Positions 1 to 6,319 of a stretch of DNA of 12,635 nucleotides are shown here, piece after piece. The translations under genes and the position numbers were made by a program. How positions within the stretch are numbered: position 1 is the stretch's first letter; every line of letters begins with the position of its first letter. The DNA is taken from NCBI GenBank assembly GCA_947853365.1, contig CANTWQ010000056.1, positions 1 to 12,635 of the forward strand, given 5' to 3'. Under the pieces are notes generated by a model, which saw nothing but the letters and a program-made list of their open reading frames with translations, had not been told where the DNA came from and ran no database searches. The stretch is from an uncultured Bacilli bacterium (GTDB taxonomy: Bacteria > Bacillota_I > Bacilli_A > RF39 > UBA660).

Positions 1-380
1 TAGGAGATCGTTTTGTTGCATCTCCTGGCAGTCGAACATATGGTGCCTTGAGTGTATTATTGCAATATTATTTTGATATCAAGAAAGAATTTTTAGTGAA
101 ACGTACCTGTTTTTATCCTGTACCGAATGTCGATAGTGTGATTGTGTCTTTTAAGCGAAAAAAAGAGTTGTTGAAAATATCTCACTTTTCCATGTTTGAA
201 GAGATTGTCCATGCTTGTTTTCGATATAAACGAAAAAATTTACGTAATAATTTAAAACAATATGATCTGGTTGTTGTTGATCAGGTGTTACAGTCTTATG
301 GTTATACGTTGCAAACGAGAGCGGAAGAATTGCCTTTGGAAGTTTTTGTGGCTCTTACAAATGCATTAACGATTTCATAA
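1..380 (+). CDS. rsmA: 16S rRNA (adenine-N6,N6)-dimethyltransferase, 3' part
   Basis: This is the C-terminal part of RsmA/KsgA, which dimethylates two adjacent adenines in the 3'-terminal helix of 16S rRNA late in 30S assembly, using S-adenosylmethionine. The reading frame is open from base 3 (bases 1-2 finish an earlier codon) to TAA at 378-380, giving 125 visible residues. The N-terminal SAM-binding fold lies outside the window. The diagnostic stretch is PVPNVDSVIVSF, the family's P-x-VDS-x-V motif, followed by the small helical C-terminal domain (FRYKRKNLRNNL, RAEELPLE). In Bacillus the same gene immediately precedes yabG and veg, as here, which supports the call. The first ATG in frame, at 48, is internal and not a start. 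Nothing looks damaged; the gene is cut only by the window edge. Confidence 0.95.
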   Translation, partial: GDRFVASPGSRTYGALSVLLQYYFDIKKEFLVKRTCFYPVPNVDSVIVSFKRKKELLKISHFSMFEEIVHACFRYKRKNLRNNLKQYDLVVVDQVLQSYGYTLQTRAEELPLEVFVALTNALTIS

Positions 381-404
381 ACGGATATGTTCTAGCATAA
401 AATA
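377..404 (+). promoter_or_regulatory. candidate mother-cell (sigma-E/sigma-K) promoter for yabG
   Basis: CATAAAATA at 396-404 fits the sigma-K -10 pattern CATA-N3-TA exactly and the sigma-E -10 (CATACAAT) at 7 of 8 positions. An ATA at 377-379 lies 16 bp upstream, as a sigma-E -35 core would; a good sigma-K -35 (AC) at the proper distance is not evident. In B. subtilis yabG is expressed in the mother cell under sigma-K, so the placement is sensible. The assignment to one factor is inference. Confidence 0.45.
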
Positions 405-419
405 GTGTGAGGTGATTTT

Positions 420-1202
420 ATGCTTTTTCATGTGGGAGATTTGGTGACACGCAATTCTTATCATAATGATACGCTTTTTCGAATTCTTTCGATTGATTCG
501 GATATGGCTATTTTAAAAGGAGTGGATATTCGTCTATATGCCGATAGTAATTTGTCTGATTTAAAAAAGGTCGAAGAGATACCTAAGACGGATGATAACG
601 TGTTTTTGGAACGGATGGAGCCATTTCTCAATTTAGATCGCAATGAATATTTCTATTTACCGGGAAAGGTACTTCATATTGATGGAGATCAAGACTACTT
701 GGATCGTTGCCTTGCTTTTTATCATAAGTTAGGAATCATGGCCTATGGTGTTCGTTTAAATGAAGATGAGATTGCAACCGAGATTACGGATTATTTGGAA
801 GATTTAGCACCGGATGTTGTAGTAATCACTGGTCATGATGCTTATTATCGTCGTTTTGGTGATATTCATTCGCTTCAAAATTACAAGAATACGAAATATT
901 TTGTCGATGCTGTAAAAATGGTTAGAAAGTATGAGAAAAGCCAAGAAAAACTCGTTGTGATTGCTGGAGCTTGTCAAAGTGATTACGAGGAATTGATCCG
1001 GGCGGGTGCCAATTTTGCAAGTAGTCCCAAACGGGTTAATATTCATGCTTTAGATCCAGCGATTATTGCTTCATCGGTTTGCCTATCTGATAAAAATAAA
1101 CCCATTGATTTGCTTTCGATTTTAGAAAAGACCAAATACGGAAAAGATGGTATTGGTGGTATTATTACTAACGGTATGATGTTCGTGGGGTTTCCAAGAT
1201 GA
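420..1202 (+). CDS. yabG: sporulation-specific protease YabG
   Basis: YabG is the mother-cell protease that processes spore-coat proteins and, in clostridia, germination proteins. The 260-residue product matches the family along its length: an N-terminal beta-rich part (FHVGDLVTRNSYHNDTLFRI), the conserved PGKVLHIDGD near 81-90, VVVITGHD at 133-140 and IAGACQSDYEELIRAGANF at 181-199, ending with the GIGGIITNGMM segment. His139 and Cys185 sit in the two most conserved blocks and are my candidates for the active site; a catalytic cysteine has been proposed for clostridial YabG. The start at ATG 420 is supported by GAGGTG (409-414) with 5 nt spacing. It follows rsmA by 39 bp, and its TGA stop overlaps the veg start (ATGA), so the two are translationally coupled. 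The mother-cell-type -10 just upstream suggests sporulation-specific expression. YabG implies the organism forms spores. Confidence 0.95.
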   Translation: MLFHVGDLVTRNSYHNDTLFRILSIDSDMAILKGVDIRLYADSNLSDLKKVEEIPKTDDNVFLERMEPFLNLDRNEYFYLPGKVLHIDGDQDYLDRCLAFYHKLGIMAYGVRLNEDEIATEITDYLEDLAPDVVVITGHDAYYRRFGDIHSLQNYKNTKYFVDAVKMVRKYEKSQEKLVVIAGACQSDYEELIRAGANFASSPKRVNIHALDPAIIASSVCLSDKNKPIDLLSILEKTKYGKDGIGGIITNGMMFVGFPR

Positions 1203-1423
1203 CAATCGAAAAGATTCGTGAAAGAATTGTAAAATCGAAAGGGCAGACATTCCATTTCCGTTTTAATGGTGCAAGAAATCAAGTCGAAGAGTTTGAGGCC
1301 GTTATTTTAAATACATATCCTGGTGTTTTTTTGGTGCAATTAAAGGATGATACCAAGCTGGTAAAATCTTTTACTTATGCTGATTTACTAACGCTCCATT
1401 TGGAAATTACGGATGAAAAGTAA
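1199..1423 (+). CDS. veg: Veg family protein
   Basis: A 74-residue protein of the Veg family, small cytoplasmic proteins found throughout Bacillota. In B. subtilis Veg stimulates biofilm matrix expression by interfering with the SinR repressor; whether it does so here is unknown. Family features visible are the N-terminal helix (IEKIRERIV), the small beta-barrel-like core with KGQTFHFRFNGARNQVEEFEA, the signature TYPGVFLVQL and the closing SFTYADLLT. The start overlaps the yabG stop by 4 nt; GGGG at 1187-1190 may act as ribosome site, but reinitiation after yabG is likely. B. subtilis veg has its own very strong promoter, whereas no convincing promoter was seen directly in front of this copy. 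The position right after yabG is the same as in Bacillus, which makes the call secure. Confidence 0.9.
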   Translation: MTIEKIRERIVKSKGQTFHFRFNGARNQVEEFEAVILNTYPGVFLVQLKDDTKLVKSFTYADLLTLHLEITDEK

Positions 1424-1500
1424 AAGTCTTTACTGATTGATGGGTCTATGGATGTTGCTGTGTGAAGGGGATTTGTCTTTCCTGTCAAAAGACTTGTTTT
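1422..1500 (+). repeat. long-loop inverted repeat after veg
   Basis: AAGTCTTT (1424-1431), starting one base after the veg stop, is the exact reverse complement of AAAGACTT (1488-1495), which is followed by G and a run of five T. The 56-nt loop between the arms could hold further pairing (GGGGA with TTTCC, 1477-1491 region, is weak). It may be part of the 3' end of the veg message or a leader structure. No known RNA family is recognised. Confidence 0.3.
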
Positions 1501-1503
1501 TAT

Positions 1504-1523
1504 AAAGTAGCACAGCTTTTTTT
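1504..1523 (+). terminator. possible weak terminator of the yabG-veg transcript
   Basis: AAAGTAGC-ACA-GCTTTTTTT can form a short imperfect hairpin (AGC/GCT, one T-T mismatch, then AAAG with TTTT including a G-U pair), ending in seven T at 1517-1523. The stem is poor, so this is a tentative call; no better terminator exists between veg and spoVG. Confidence 0.3.
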
Positions 1524-1549
1524 GGCGTTCTGGCATATCAAAATTTATT

Positions 1550-1578
1550 TTGACTTTTGTTCTGAATTGGTATATGAT
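1550..1578 (+). promoter_or_regulatory. sigma-A-type promoter of spoVG
   Basis: -35 TTGACT (1550-1555), 17-bp spacer, -10 TATGAT (1573-1578): five of six matches in each hexamer at ideal spacing. Transcription would begin near 1585, leaving a leader of about 33 nt to the ATG at 1618. In B. subtilis spoVG is a textbook sigma-H promoter; here no AGGA-type -35 of sigma-H is seen, so control appears vegetative. Confidence 0.75.
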
Positions 1579-1617
1579 AGATACATAAAGTGAAAGCTTT
1601 GAAGGAGGATAATGCAA

Positions 1618-1896
1618 ATGAAAATTACATCTGTAAATGTACGCAAAATCGAAAAAGAAGGATCACGTATGAAAGGAATTGCATCTGTACTATTAGACGA
1701 TAGTTTTGCAGTGCATGATATTCGTATTATCGAAGGAGACAACGGTTTGTTCATTGCTATGCCAAGTCGTAAAACTGCAACGGGTGGATATCGTGATATT
1801 GCACATCCAATCAATCCTGAGGTTCGTACAATGTTTGAAGATGCTATTTTAGAAGCATATAAAAATGCTGAAGAACCAGTAGCAAGCGAAGAATAA
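1618..1896 (+). CDS. spoVG: SpoVG family regulatory protein
   Basis: SpoVG is a small conserved nucleic-acid-binding regulator, named for its effect on spore septation and cortex in B. subtilis and acting as a broad post-transcriptional or DNA-binding regulator in Listeria, Staphylococcus and Borrelia. The 92-residue product matches from end to end: [11 protein letters not shown] at the N-terminus, [20 protein letters not shown], the hallmark [11 protein letters not shown] (about 42-52), and [14 protein letters not shown]. The short acidic tail (EEPVASEE) is usual. An ATG also occurs at 1612, but it lies only 3 nt after the GGAGG at 1604-1608; the ATG at 1618 has 9 nt spacing and aligns with the start of known SpoVGs, so I chose 1618. 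It forms a single-gene unit with its own promoter (1550-1578) and a strong terminator. Its neighbours differ from B. subtilis, where spoVG lies next to purR and glmU. Confidence 0.95.
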   Translation: MKITSVNVRKIEKEGSRMKGIASVLLDDSFAVHDIRIIEGDNGLFIAMPSRKTATGGYRDIAHPINPEVRTMFEDAILEAYKNAEEPVASEE

Positions 1897-1905
1897 TAGG
1901 AGTAA

Positions 1906-1929
1906 GAAAAGACCTTTTGGTCTTTTTTT
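1906..1929 (+). terminator. rho-independent terminator of spoVG
   Basis: Perfect stem AAAAGACC (1907-1914) / GGTCTTTT (1919-1926) around a TTTT loop, with seven T at 1923-1929. It starts 10 nt after the spoVG stop and separates spoVG from the sporulation pair yabP-yabQ. Confidence 0.9.
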
Positions 1930-1966
1930 GTGTGAGTTATCATAGGATGTATGGGAGGATGGTCAT

Positions 1967-2263
1967 ATGGAAAAAGATAGTGCGCATACTATTTCTAATT
2001 ACAACCATGGTATTACGATTGTTGAGAGAAAAAGTGCTTTAATTTCTGGTGTGAAAAAAATTGAAAGTTTTGATGATGAAGCCTTTTTAATGGATACGGT
2101 AATGGGATATTTAATGATCAAAGGAGAAGGACTAGAGTTGATTAAATTGGATACTTTACAAGGTAATGTATCGATCAAAGGCTTAATTCATTCGTTTTCT
2201 TATATGGAAGATAGTCATAAAGAAAAGAAAGAAAATAGTATTTTTAAACGTTTATTTCAATAA
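1967..2263 (+). CDS. yabP: sporulation protein YabP
   Basis: YabP belongs to the YabP/YqfC family of small mother-cell sporulation proteins, needed in B. subtilis for normal spore cortex and coat formation; the biochemical role is unknown. The 98-residue product shows the family pattern: an initial RKSALISGVKKIESFDDEAF (37-56 approximately), then an MDTVMGYLMIKGEGL block resembling the family's T-x-G-x-L-x-I-x-G-x-x-L, and the closing VSIKGLIHSFSYMED. The C-terminus is basic and short. Start ATG 1967 follows GGGAGG (1953-1958) with 8 nt spacing. Its TAA overlaps the ATG of yabQ by one base, so the two form an operon, as in Bacillus. It lies behind the spoVG terminator, so it needs its own promoter; CATAGGAT at 1941 recalls a sigma-E -10 but lacks a credible -35. 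Confidence 0.92.
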   Translation: MEKDSAHTISNYNHGITIVERKSALISGVKKIESFDDEAFLMDTVMGYLMIKGEGLELIKLDTLQGNVSIKGLIHSFSYMEDSHKEKKENSIFKRLFQ

Positions 2264-2559
2264 TGACATTAGAAGTTCAAATTCAATCTTTTGTCTATTC
2301 TTTTCTTTATGGTATGTTTTTTTCTCTCATGTTAAATCTACACTATACGCTTTTATTTCAATCTAAAAAATGGGTGCAAATCATTTTGTCATTTTTGTTT
2401 TTGTTGGATCATGTGTTGGTATATTTTATCTTTCTTCGATGGATCAATCAAGGAATTTTTCATCCCTATTTTTTGCTACTGCTATATCTTGGTTATTTTG
2501 TTGGTAATCATACGACAAAAAAGTTACGTGGTAAATGGTTTTCTTCCTTTTCTACGTAG
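2263..2559 (+). CDS. yabQ: spore cortex biosynthesis protein YabQ, short form
   Basis: YabQ is a polytopic membrane protein of the mother-cell outer forespore membrane required for cortex formation. The 98-residue product is almost entirely hydrophobic, with about three membrane segments (roughly 9-27, 36-58 and 67-82) and a basic end (TTKKLRGKW). It contains the YabQ core: an N-terminal helix with a short FLYGMFFSLMLNL stretch, then FLLDHVLVYFIFLRWINQG and FLLLLYLGYFVG. The call rests on this pattern plus its position behind yabP and before divIC, exactly as in Bacillus. It is about half the length of B. subtilis YabQ, lacking the long charged C-terminal part, but there is no sign of a frameshift and a terminator follows directly, so a naturally short form is likely. 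The start shares an A with the yabP stop (TAATG). Confidence 0.85.
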   Translation: MTLEVQIQSFVYSFLYGMFFSLMLNLHYTLLFQSKKWVQIILSFLFLLDHVLVYFIFLRWINQGIFHPYFLLLLYLGYFVGNHTTKKLRGKWFSSFST

Positions 2560-2584
2560 TTGACATTTTATTTTGTAAAATTAT

Positions 2585-2617
2585 GGAAACAATTGTTGGA
2601 ATGGTTGTTTCCTTTTT
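2585..2617 (+). terminator. rho-independent terminator of yabP-yabQ
   Basis: GGAAACAA (2585-2592) pairs perfectly with TTGTTTCC (2605-2612), extended inward by two G-U pairs, leaving an 8-nt loop, and is followed by five T (2613-2617). It begins 25 nt after the yabQ stop. Its 3' arm also carries the likely -35 of the divIC promoter. Confidence 0.8.
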
Positions 2618-2632
2618 CGGTTGTGTTATAAT
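2605..2632 (+). promoter_or_regulatory. extended -10 promoter of divIC-tilS
   Basis: A perfect TGT-TATAAT (2624-2632) forms an extended -10. TTGTTT at 2605-2610 is a fair -35 with a 16-bp spacer and lies inside the 3' arm of the yabQ terminator. Predicted start of transcription is near 2639-2641, which leaves a leader of only about 16 nt before the ATG at 2656 and places the ATG at 2635 outside the message. Confidence 0.75.
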
Positions 2633-2655
2633 GTATGTTAGGAAAGTGGGTGTTT

Positions 2656-2955
2656 ATGAAGACAAAAGGTAAGAAGAAAAACAGAATGGCGCGGCGCATG
2701 CTTTTGTTCGGAACTTTTTCTTTTTCGGTTATTGTCGTACTTGCTTTCACAATCGGAGGTTATTGGCTAGAAATTTTTGAAAAATATCAAGAAAAAGAAT
2801 TTCTAGAACAACAATTGGTAGAGCTCAAAAAAGAAGAAGAAGCCTTGAAGGTGGATGTTGAGAAATTACAAGATCCGGAATACATTGCGCGATATGCAAG
2901 AGAAAAATATCTTTATTCCAAAGATGGAGAATATATTCTTCGGATTCCAGAATAG
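2656..2955 (+). CDS. divIC: septum formation initiator DivIC (FtsB-like)
   Basis: DivIC/FtsB is a bitopic division protein that bridges DivIB and FtsL in the divisome at the septum. The product (99 residues from this start) has a strongly basic cytoplasmic N-terminus (MKTKGKKKNRMARR), one membrane segment at about 16-36, an extracytoplasmic coiled coil at about 42-72 (EKEFLEQQLVELKKEEEAL), and the signature DPEYIARYAREKYLYSKDGE at 73-92. An in-frame ATG at 2635 exists, but it lies between the -10 and the expected transcription start, so the ATG at 2656 is preferred. The ribosome site is weak (AGGAAAG/GGGTG). The position after yabP-yabQ is canonical. In Bacillus, yabR and spoIIE stand between divIC and tilS; here tilS follows after 11 nt, so the two form one operon. 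Confidence 0.93.
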   Translation: MKTKGKKKNRMARRMLLFGTFSFSVIVVLAFTIGGYWLEIFEKYQEKEFLEQQLVELKKEEEALKVDVEKLQDPEYIARYAREKYLYSKDGEYILRIPE

Positions 2956-2966
2956 AAGGTTTGATG

Positions 2967-4286
2967 ATGAAAGAAAAAGCGTTTGCGTTTTTAGAACAAT
3001 ATGTCACGAAACAAGATACGCTGGTCGTTGGTGTTTCAGGTGGGGTAGATTCCATGGTGTTGCTATCGATTATGGTAGAACTTCGCAAAAAAATACCCTA
3101 TCTTTTGGTGTGTGCGCATGTCAATCATAATGTGCGAAAAGAAAGTAAAAAAGAGCAAAAATTTGTAGAAGAATGGTGCACGAAACATGATGTATTATTT
3201 GAAACGATGACGATTGCTTCTTATGGTGATGATAATTTTCATAATGAAGCACGACATGTTCGTTATCAGTATTTTGCCGATGTGATACAGAAATATCAAG
3301 CAAAGTTTTTAGTGACGGCTCATCATGGGGATGATTTGATGGAAACGATTTTGATGCGCTTAGTACGAGGTTCTACTTTGCGAGGATATGCTGGTTTTTC
3401 AGAAGTTGTTTCGATTGATCATTATCAGATTTTAAGACCGCTTATTTTCTTTACTAAGGAAGAAATTACGACGTATGCGCGGGCTTATCAAATTCCTTTT
3501 ATGGAAGATCGTTCAAATTATAAAGATAAATATACTAGAAATCGGTATCGGAAATATGTGTTGCCATTTTTAAAGCAAGAAGATCCACATGTGCATGAAA
3601 AATTTTATAAATTTCATACAATGATGGTAGAAGCGGATCGTTATTTGGAAAAAGAAACGGCCAAAGCATTTCAAAAAGTATATCACGATCAAAAGTTATG
3701 GATTCCTTCTTTTTTAAAGTTGGATCATTTGTTACAAGTAAGAGTGATCTATTCTCTATTAGAGCAAATTTACGAAGATGATCTCATGTTCATTTCGGAT
3801 CGTCATGTCAAAATGATAGAGGATTGTATCCGTTCGAGAAAAGCCAATGCTTATCTTTATTTACCGAATTTGGTTAAGGTCGTAAAGTGCTACGACACTT
3901 TGTATATTGAAACGGCTCCAAAAGAAATTGCATCTTATGAAATTGCTTTTGAAGATTATGCGGAATTACCTAACGGGAAACATTTGGAAAGGGTTGCGGA
4001 AAGTGATTTAAACGACAATACGATTTGTCGACTTTCTCGGTCTGATGTTGTTTTTCCGCTTTATATTCGAACGCGAAAACATGGGGATAAAATGGCTTTG
4101 AAGGGTTCTGGTCATAAAAAAATCAAAGACATTTTTATTGATTGTAAGATTCCACCAGAGGAAAGAGAACTTTGGCCCATTGTTGTTGATAGTCAAGATA
4201 GGGTTCTATGGATCCCTGGATTAAAGAAAAGTAAATTTAATAAACAAAAAAATGAAACATGTGATATAATAATAAAATATTATTAA
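2967..4286 (+). CDS. tilS: tRNA(Ile)-lysidine synthase
   Basis: TilS converts the wobble cytidine of the CAU-anticodon tRNA-Ile to lysidine using ATP and lysine, so that the tRNA reads AUA as isoleucine; it is essential. The 439-residue protein has the PP-loop SGGVDS at 24-29, HVNHNVRKES at 51-60, AHHGDDLMET at 118-127, and EDRSNYKDKYTRNRYRK at 180-196. All are hallmarks of the N-type ATP-pyrophosphatase core. The C-terminal TilS domain is also present (RTRKHGDKM then KKIKDIFIDCKIP, 369-396). Three in-frame starts cluster at TTG 2961, ATG 2964 and ATG 2967. With AGAAGG at 2954-2959, the ATG at 2967 has the best spacing (7 nt). In most Bacilli hpt follows tilS and the two proteins act together on ftsH; here ftsH follows directly, 14 nt downstream. 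Its 3' end contains an extended -10 for ftsH. Confidence 0.96.
   Translation: MKEKAFAFLEQYVTKQDTLVVGVSGGVDSMVLLSIMVELRKKIPYLLVCAHVNHNVRKESKKEQKFVEEWCTKHDVLFETMTIASYGDDNFHNEARHVRYQYFADVIQKYQAKFLVTAHHGDDLMETILMRLVRGSTLRGYAGFSEVVSIDHYQILRPLIFFTKEEITTYARAYQIPFMEDRSNYKDKYTRNRYRKYVLPFLKQEDPHVHEKFYKFHTMMVEADRYLEKETAKAFQKVYHDQKLWIPSFLKLDHLLQVRVIYSLLEQIYEDDLMFISDRHVKMIEDCIRSRKANAYLYLPNLVKVVKCYDTLYIETAPKEIASYEIAFEDYAELPNGKHLERVAESDLNDNTICRLSRSDVVFPLYIRTRKHGDKMALKGSGHKKIKDIFIDCKIPPEERELWPIVVDSQDRVLWIPGLKKSKFNKQKNETCDIIIKYY
4262..4270 (+). promoter_or_regulatory. extended -10 promoter for ftsH inside tilS
   Basis: TGA-TATAAT (4262-4270) is a perfect extended -10 in the last codons of tilS. The 17-bp-spaced -35 region (4242-4247) is A-rich and matches poorly. 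Transcription from it would start near 4277 and give ftsH a short leader with GAGGAGG at 4288-4294. FtsH may thus be made independently of divIC-tilS read-through. Confidence 0.5.
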
Positions 4287-4300
4287 CGAGGAGGAAACGC

Positions 4301-6277
4301 ATGAATAAAAAAACAGTTAAAAAAGGCTTAGTTCCATATGTCTTTTTGATTCTTCTGATGTTGGGGGTATTTTACTTCTTTAATGTAATGAATCAACAAG
4401 TGAATGTACTTACATATGATGAACTGATCAGTGCCCTTGAAAAGGGGGAAGCAACGGAAGTTGTTGTAACACCAAGAACGAGAGCTTCGATTTATGAGGT
4501 TCGTGGCAAATTAAATACGTATGATGAAAATGAGACTTTCTACGCACGTATTCCTTTATCTGCTCCAGTGATGGAAAGTATTTTAAATGCTTATGATACG
4601 CATCATTTTACACTTGATACTGAGGCAGATCCAGATTCTAGTACCTTTTTACTTGTTCTTGTGAATGTATTACCGATTATTTTGATTGGTGGACTTGCAT
4701 TTTTCTTGTTTTCTAAACAAATGGGTGGGGCTAACCGCTCCATGGACTTTGGTAAGAGTCAAGCAAAATTAAGTACTGATCGAAATAAAGTGACATTCCA
4801 AGATGTTGCGGGATTGAAAGAGGAAAAAGAAGAGGTCAAAGAATTGATTGATTTCTTAAAAAATCCAAAACGATTCCAGAGACTTGGAGCCCGTATACCA
4901 AAAGGTGTATTATTGGTTGGTCCTCCAGGAACTGGTAAAACGTTACTTGCGAGAGCGGTAGCGGGAGAAGCAAATGTTCCTTTCTATTACATTAGCGGTT
5001 CTGATTTCGTTGAACTTTTCGTTGGTGTTGGAGCGAGTCGTGTCCGTGATATGTTTAAACAAGCGAAACATAATGCACCATGTTTGATCTTTATTGATGA
5101 AATTGATGCTGTTGGACGGCAACGTGGTACTGGCCTTGGTGGAGGTCATGATGAAAGAGAGCAAACGCTCAATCAATTGTTAACGGAGATGGATGGCTTT
5201 GGTGCAAATGAGGGAATTATCGTCATAGCTGCAACAAACCGCGCTGATGTCTTGGATCCAGCCCTTCTTCGTCCGGGTCGTTTCGATCGTCAAGTCACGG
5301 TTGGTCTTCCAGATGTGCGTGAGAGAGAAGAAATATTACAAGTTCATGCACGAAATAAAGTATTGGCGACCAATGTAAATTTAAAAAATTTAGCTAAGCG
5401 AACACCGGGATTCAGTGGAGCTGATCTAGAAAACTTATTAAATGAAGCAGCGTTACTTGCTGTTCGTCGAAACAAAGATAAAATTACTATGAGTGAAATT
5501 GATGAGGCAACCGATCGTGTGATTGCTGGCCCTGCCAAAACATCGCGAAAATATACCGATCATGAAAAAGAATTGGTTGCATATCACGAGGCTGGTCATG
5601 CCGTGATTGGTATTAAATTGAAAAATGCCGATGATGTGCAAAAGATTACGATTATTCCTCGTGGTCAAGCGGGTGGATATACGATGATGCTTCCAAAAGA
5701 AGAACGATATTTTGCAACTAAGACGGAACTTTTGGAACAAATCACAGGATTGTTGGGTGGTCGTGTTTCCGAAGAATTGCATTTCCATGAAGTATCAACT
5801 GGAGCACACAACGATTTTGAACGCGCGACTAAAATTGCTAGAAGTATGGTAACAGAATATGGTATGAGTGATTTAGGTCCCGTACAATTAGAACAACAAG
5901 AAGGTGGTGTCTTCTTGGGAAGAGACTACAATAAAACTCGTAATTTTTCTAATGAGGTCGCCCATGAAATCGATATTGAAATGCGAAAGATTATCGATGA
6001 ATGCTACAATGATGCCAAGAAGGTTTTGAAAGAAAATGAGGATTTGGTCGATTTGATTGCGAAAGCGTTAATAGAACATGAAACGTTAACCAAAGAAGAA
6101 ATTGACTATTTGGTGGAACATAAAGAATTACCTCCGGGAGAAGAGGAAAATGTTAGTGAAAATGTATCTATGCAAGGCTTAAAACAAAAAGCGAAAGAAC
6201 TCGGAATTAAAGGATATACAAAAATGACCAAAGAGGAACTAGAAGAGGCCATTCAGGAAAAAGAACTTGAAAAATAG
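4301..6277 (+). CDS. ftsH: ATP-dependent zinc metalloprotease FtsH with C-terminal Rho-N/SAP-like tail
   Basis: FtsH is the hexameric membrane-anchored AAA+ protease that extracts and degrades misassembled membrane proteins and regulatory proteins. In this 658-residue copy, in order: membrane segment 1 (about 10-28), extracytoplasmic domain (about 30-115), membrane segment 2 (about 116-138), Walker A GPPGTGKT (207-214), pore motif FVGVGA (240-245), Walker B LIFIDEID (262-269), second region of homology with the arginine finger ([20 protein letters not shown], 311-330), zinc site HEAGH (429-433) and the distal acidic ligand Asp505. After the usual C-terminal helices, residues 623-655 add a segment with [16 protein letters not shown] then KEELEEAI. 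This closely resembles the Rho N-terminal/SAP helix-extended-helix fold and is not a standard FtsH part. Start ATG 4301 has GAGGAGG 6 nt upstream. It follows tilS by 14 nt; hpt is absent. The terminator overlaps the stop codon. Confidence 0.98.
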   Translation: MNKKTVKKGLVPYVFLILLMLGVFYFFNVMNQQVNVLTYDELISALEKGEATEVVVTPRTRASIYEVRGKLNTYDENETFYARIPLSAPVMESILNAYDTHHFTLDTEADPDSSTFLLVLVNVLPIILIGGLAFFLFSKQMGGANRSMDFGKSQAKLSTDRNKVTFQDVAGLKEEKEEVKELIDFLKNPKRFQRLGARIPKGVLLVGPPGTGKTLLARAVAGEANVPFYYISGSDFVELFVGVGASRVRDMFKQAKHNAPCLIFIDEIDAVGRQRGTGLGGGHDEREQTLNQLLTEMDGFGANEGIIVIAATNRADVLDPALLRPGRFDRQVTVGLPDVREREEILQVHARNKVLATNVNLKNLAKRTPGFSGADLENLLNEAALLAVRRNKDKITMSEIDEATDRVIAGPAKTSRKYTDHEKELVAYHEAGHAVIGIKLKNADDVQKITIIPRGQAGGYTMMLPKEERYFATKTELLEQITGLLGGRVSEELHFHEVSTGAHNDFERATKIARSMVTEYGMSDLGPVQLEQQEGGVFLGRDYNKTRNFSNEVAHEIDIEMRKIIDECYNDAKKVLKENEDLVDLIAKALIEHETLTKEEIDYLVEHKELPPGEEENVSENVSMQGLKQKAKELGIKGYTKMTKEELEEAIQEKELEK

Positions 6278-6287
6278 TTCTTTTTTT
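6258..6287 (+). terminator. rho-independent terminator overlapping the ftsH stop
   Basis: AAAAAGAACT (6258-6267) and AGTTCTTTTT (6276-6285) form a perfect 10-bp stem with an 8-nt loop and a seven-T run (6281-6287). The 5' arm encodes the last FtsH residues (KELEK) and the TAG at 6275-6277 lies at the loop/3' arm border. Ribosomes finishing ftsH would cover the 5' arm, so termination may depend on translation. Confidence 0.8.
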
Positions 6288-6295
6288 GATATAGT
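6267..6295 (+). promoter_or_regulatory. promoter of the small ORF-dusB-RDD-lysS operon, nested in the ftsH terminator
   Basis: -35 TTGAAA (6267-6272), 17-bp spacer, -10 TATAGT (6290-6295) with an extended TGA directly before it (6287-6289). The -35 falls in the loop of the ftsH terminator. Transcription would start near 6302, just ahead of the strong ribosome site AAGGAGG (6307-6313). Confidence 0.75.
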
Positions 6296-6319
6296 AAGCC
6301 GTATTGAAGGAGGATTTAT

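Noticed and set aside
1540..1570. sigma-H promoter for spoVG
   Set aside because: A GAAT occurs at 1564-1567, but no AGGA-type -35 lies 11-14 bp upstream.
1925..1948. CATAGGAT (1941-1948) as sigma-E promoter of yabP
   Set aside because: It partly matches a sigma-E -10, but the upstream region is the T run of the spoVG terminator and has no -35 match; too weak to list.
2560..2587. TTGACA (2560-2565) right after yabQ as a promoter
   Set aside because: The only -10 at proper spacing (TATGGA) is poor and the yabQ terminator follows immediately; a better promoter for divIC lies downstream.
2635..2655. Upstream ATG as start of divIC
   Set aside because: It lies only 3 bp after the -10 element, so it would fall outside the predicted transcript.
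2855..3130. 91-codon open frame on the + strand across the divIC-tilS junction
   Set aside because: It overlaps two well-supported genes in another frame and its translation shows no family signature.
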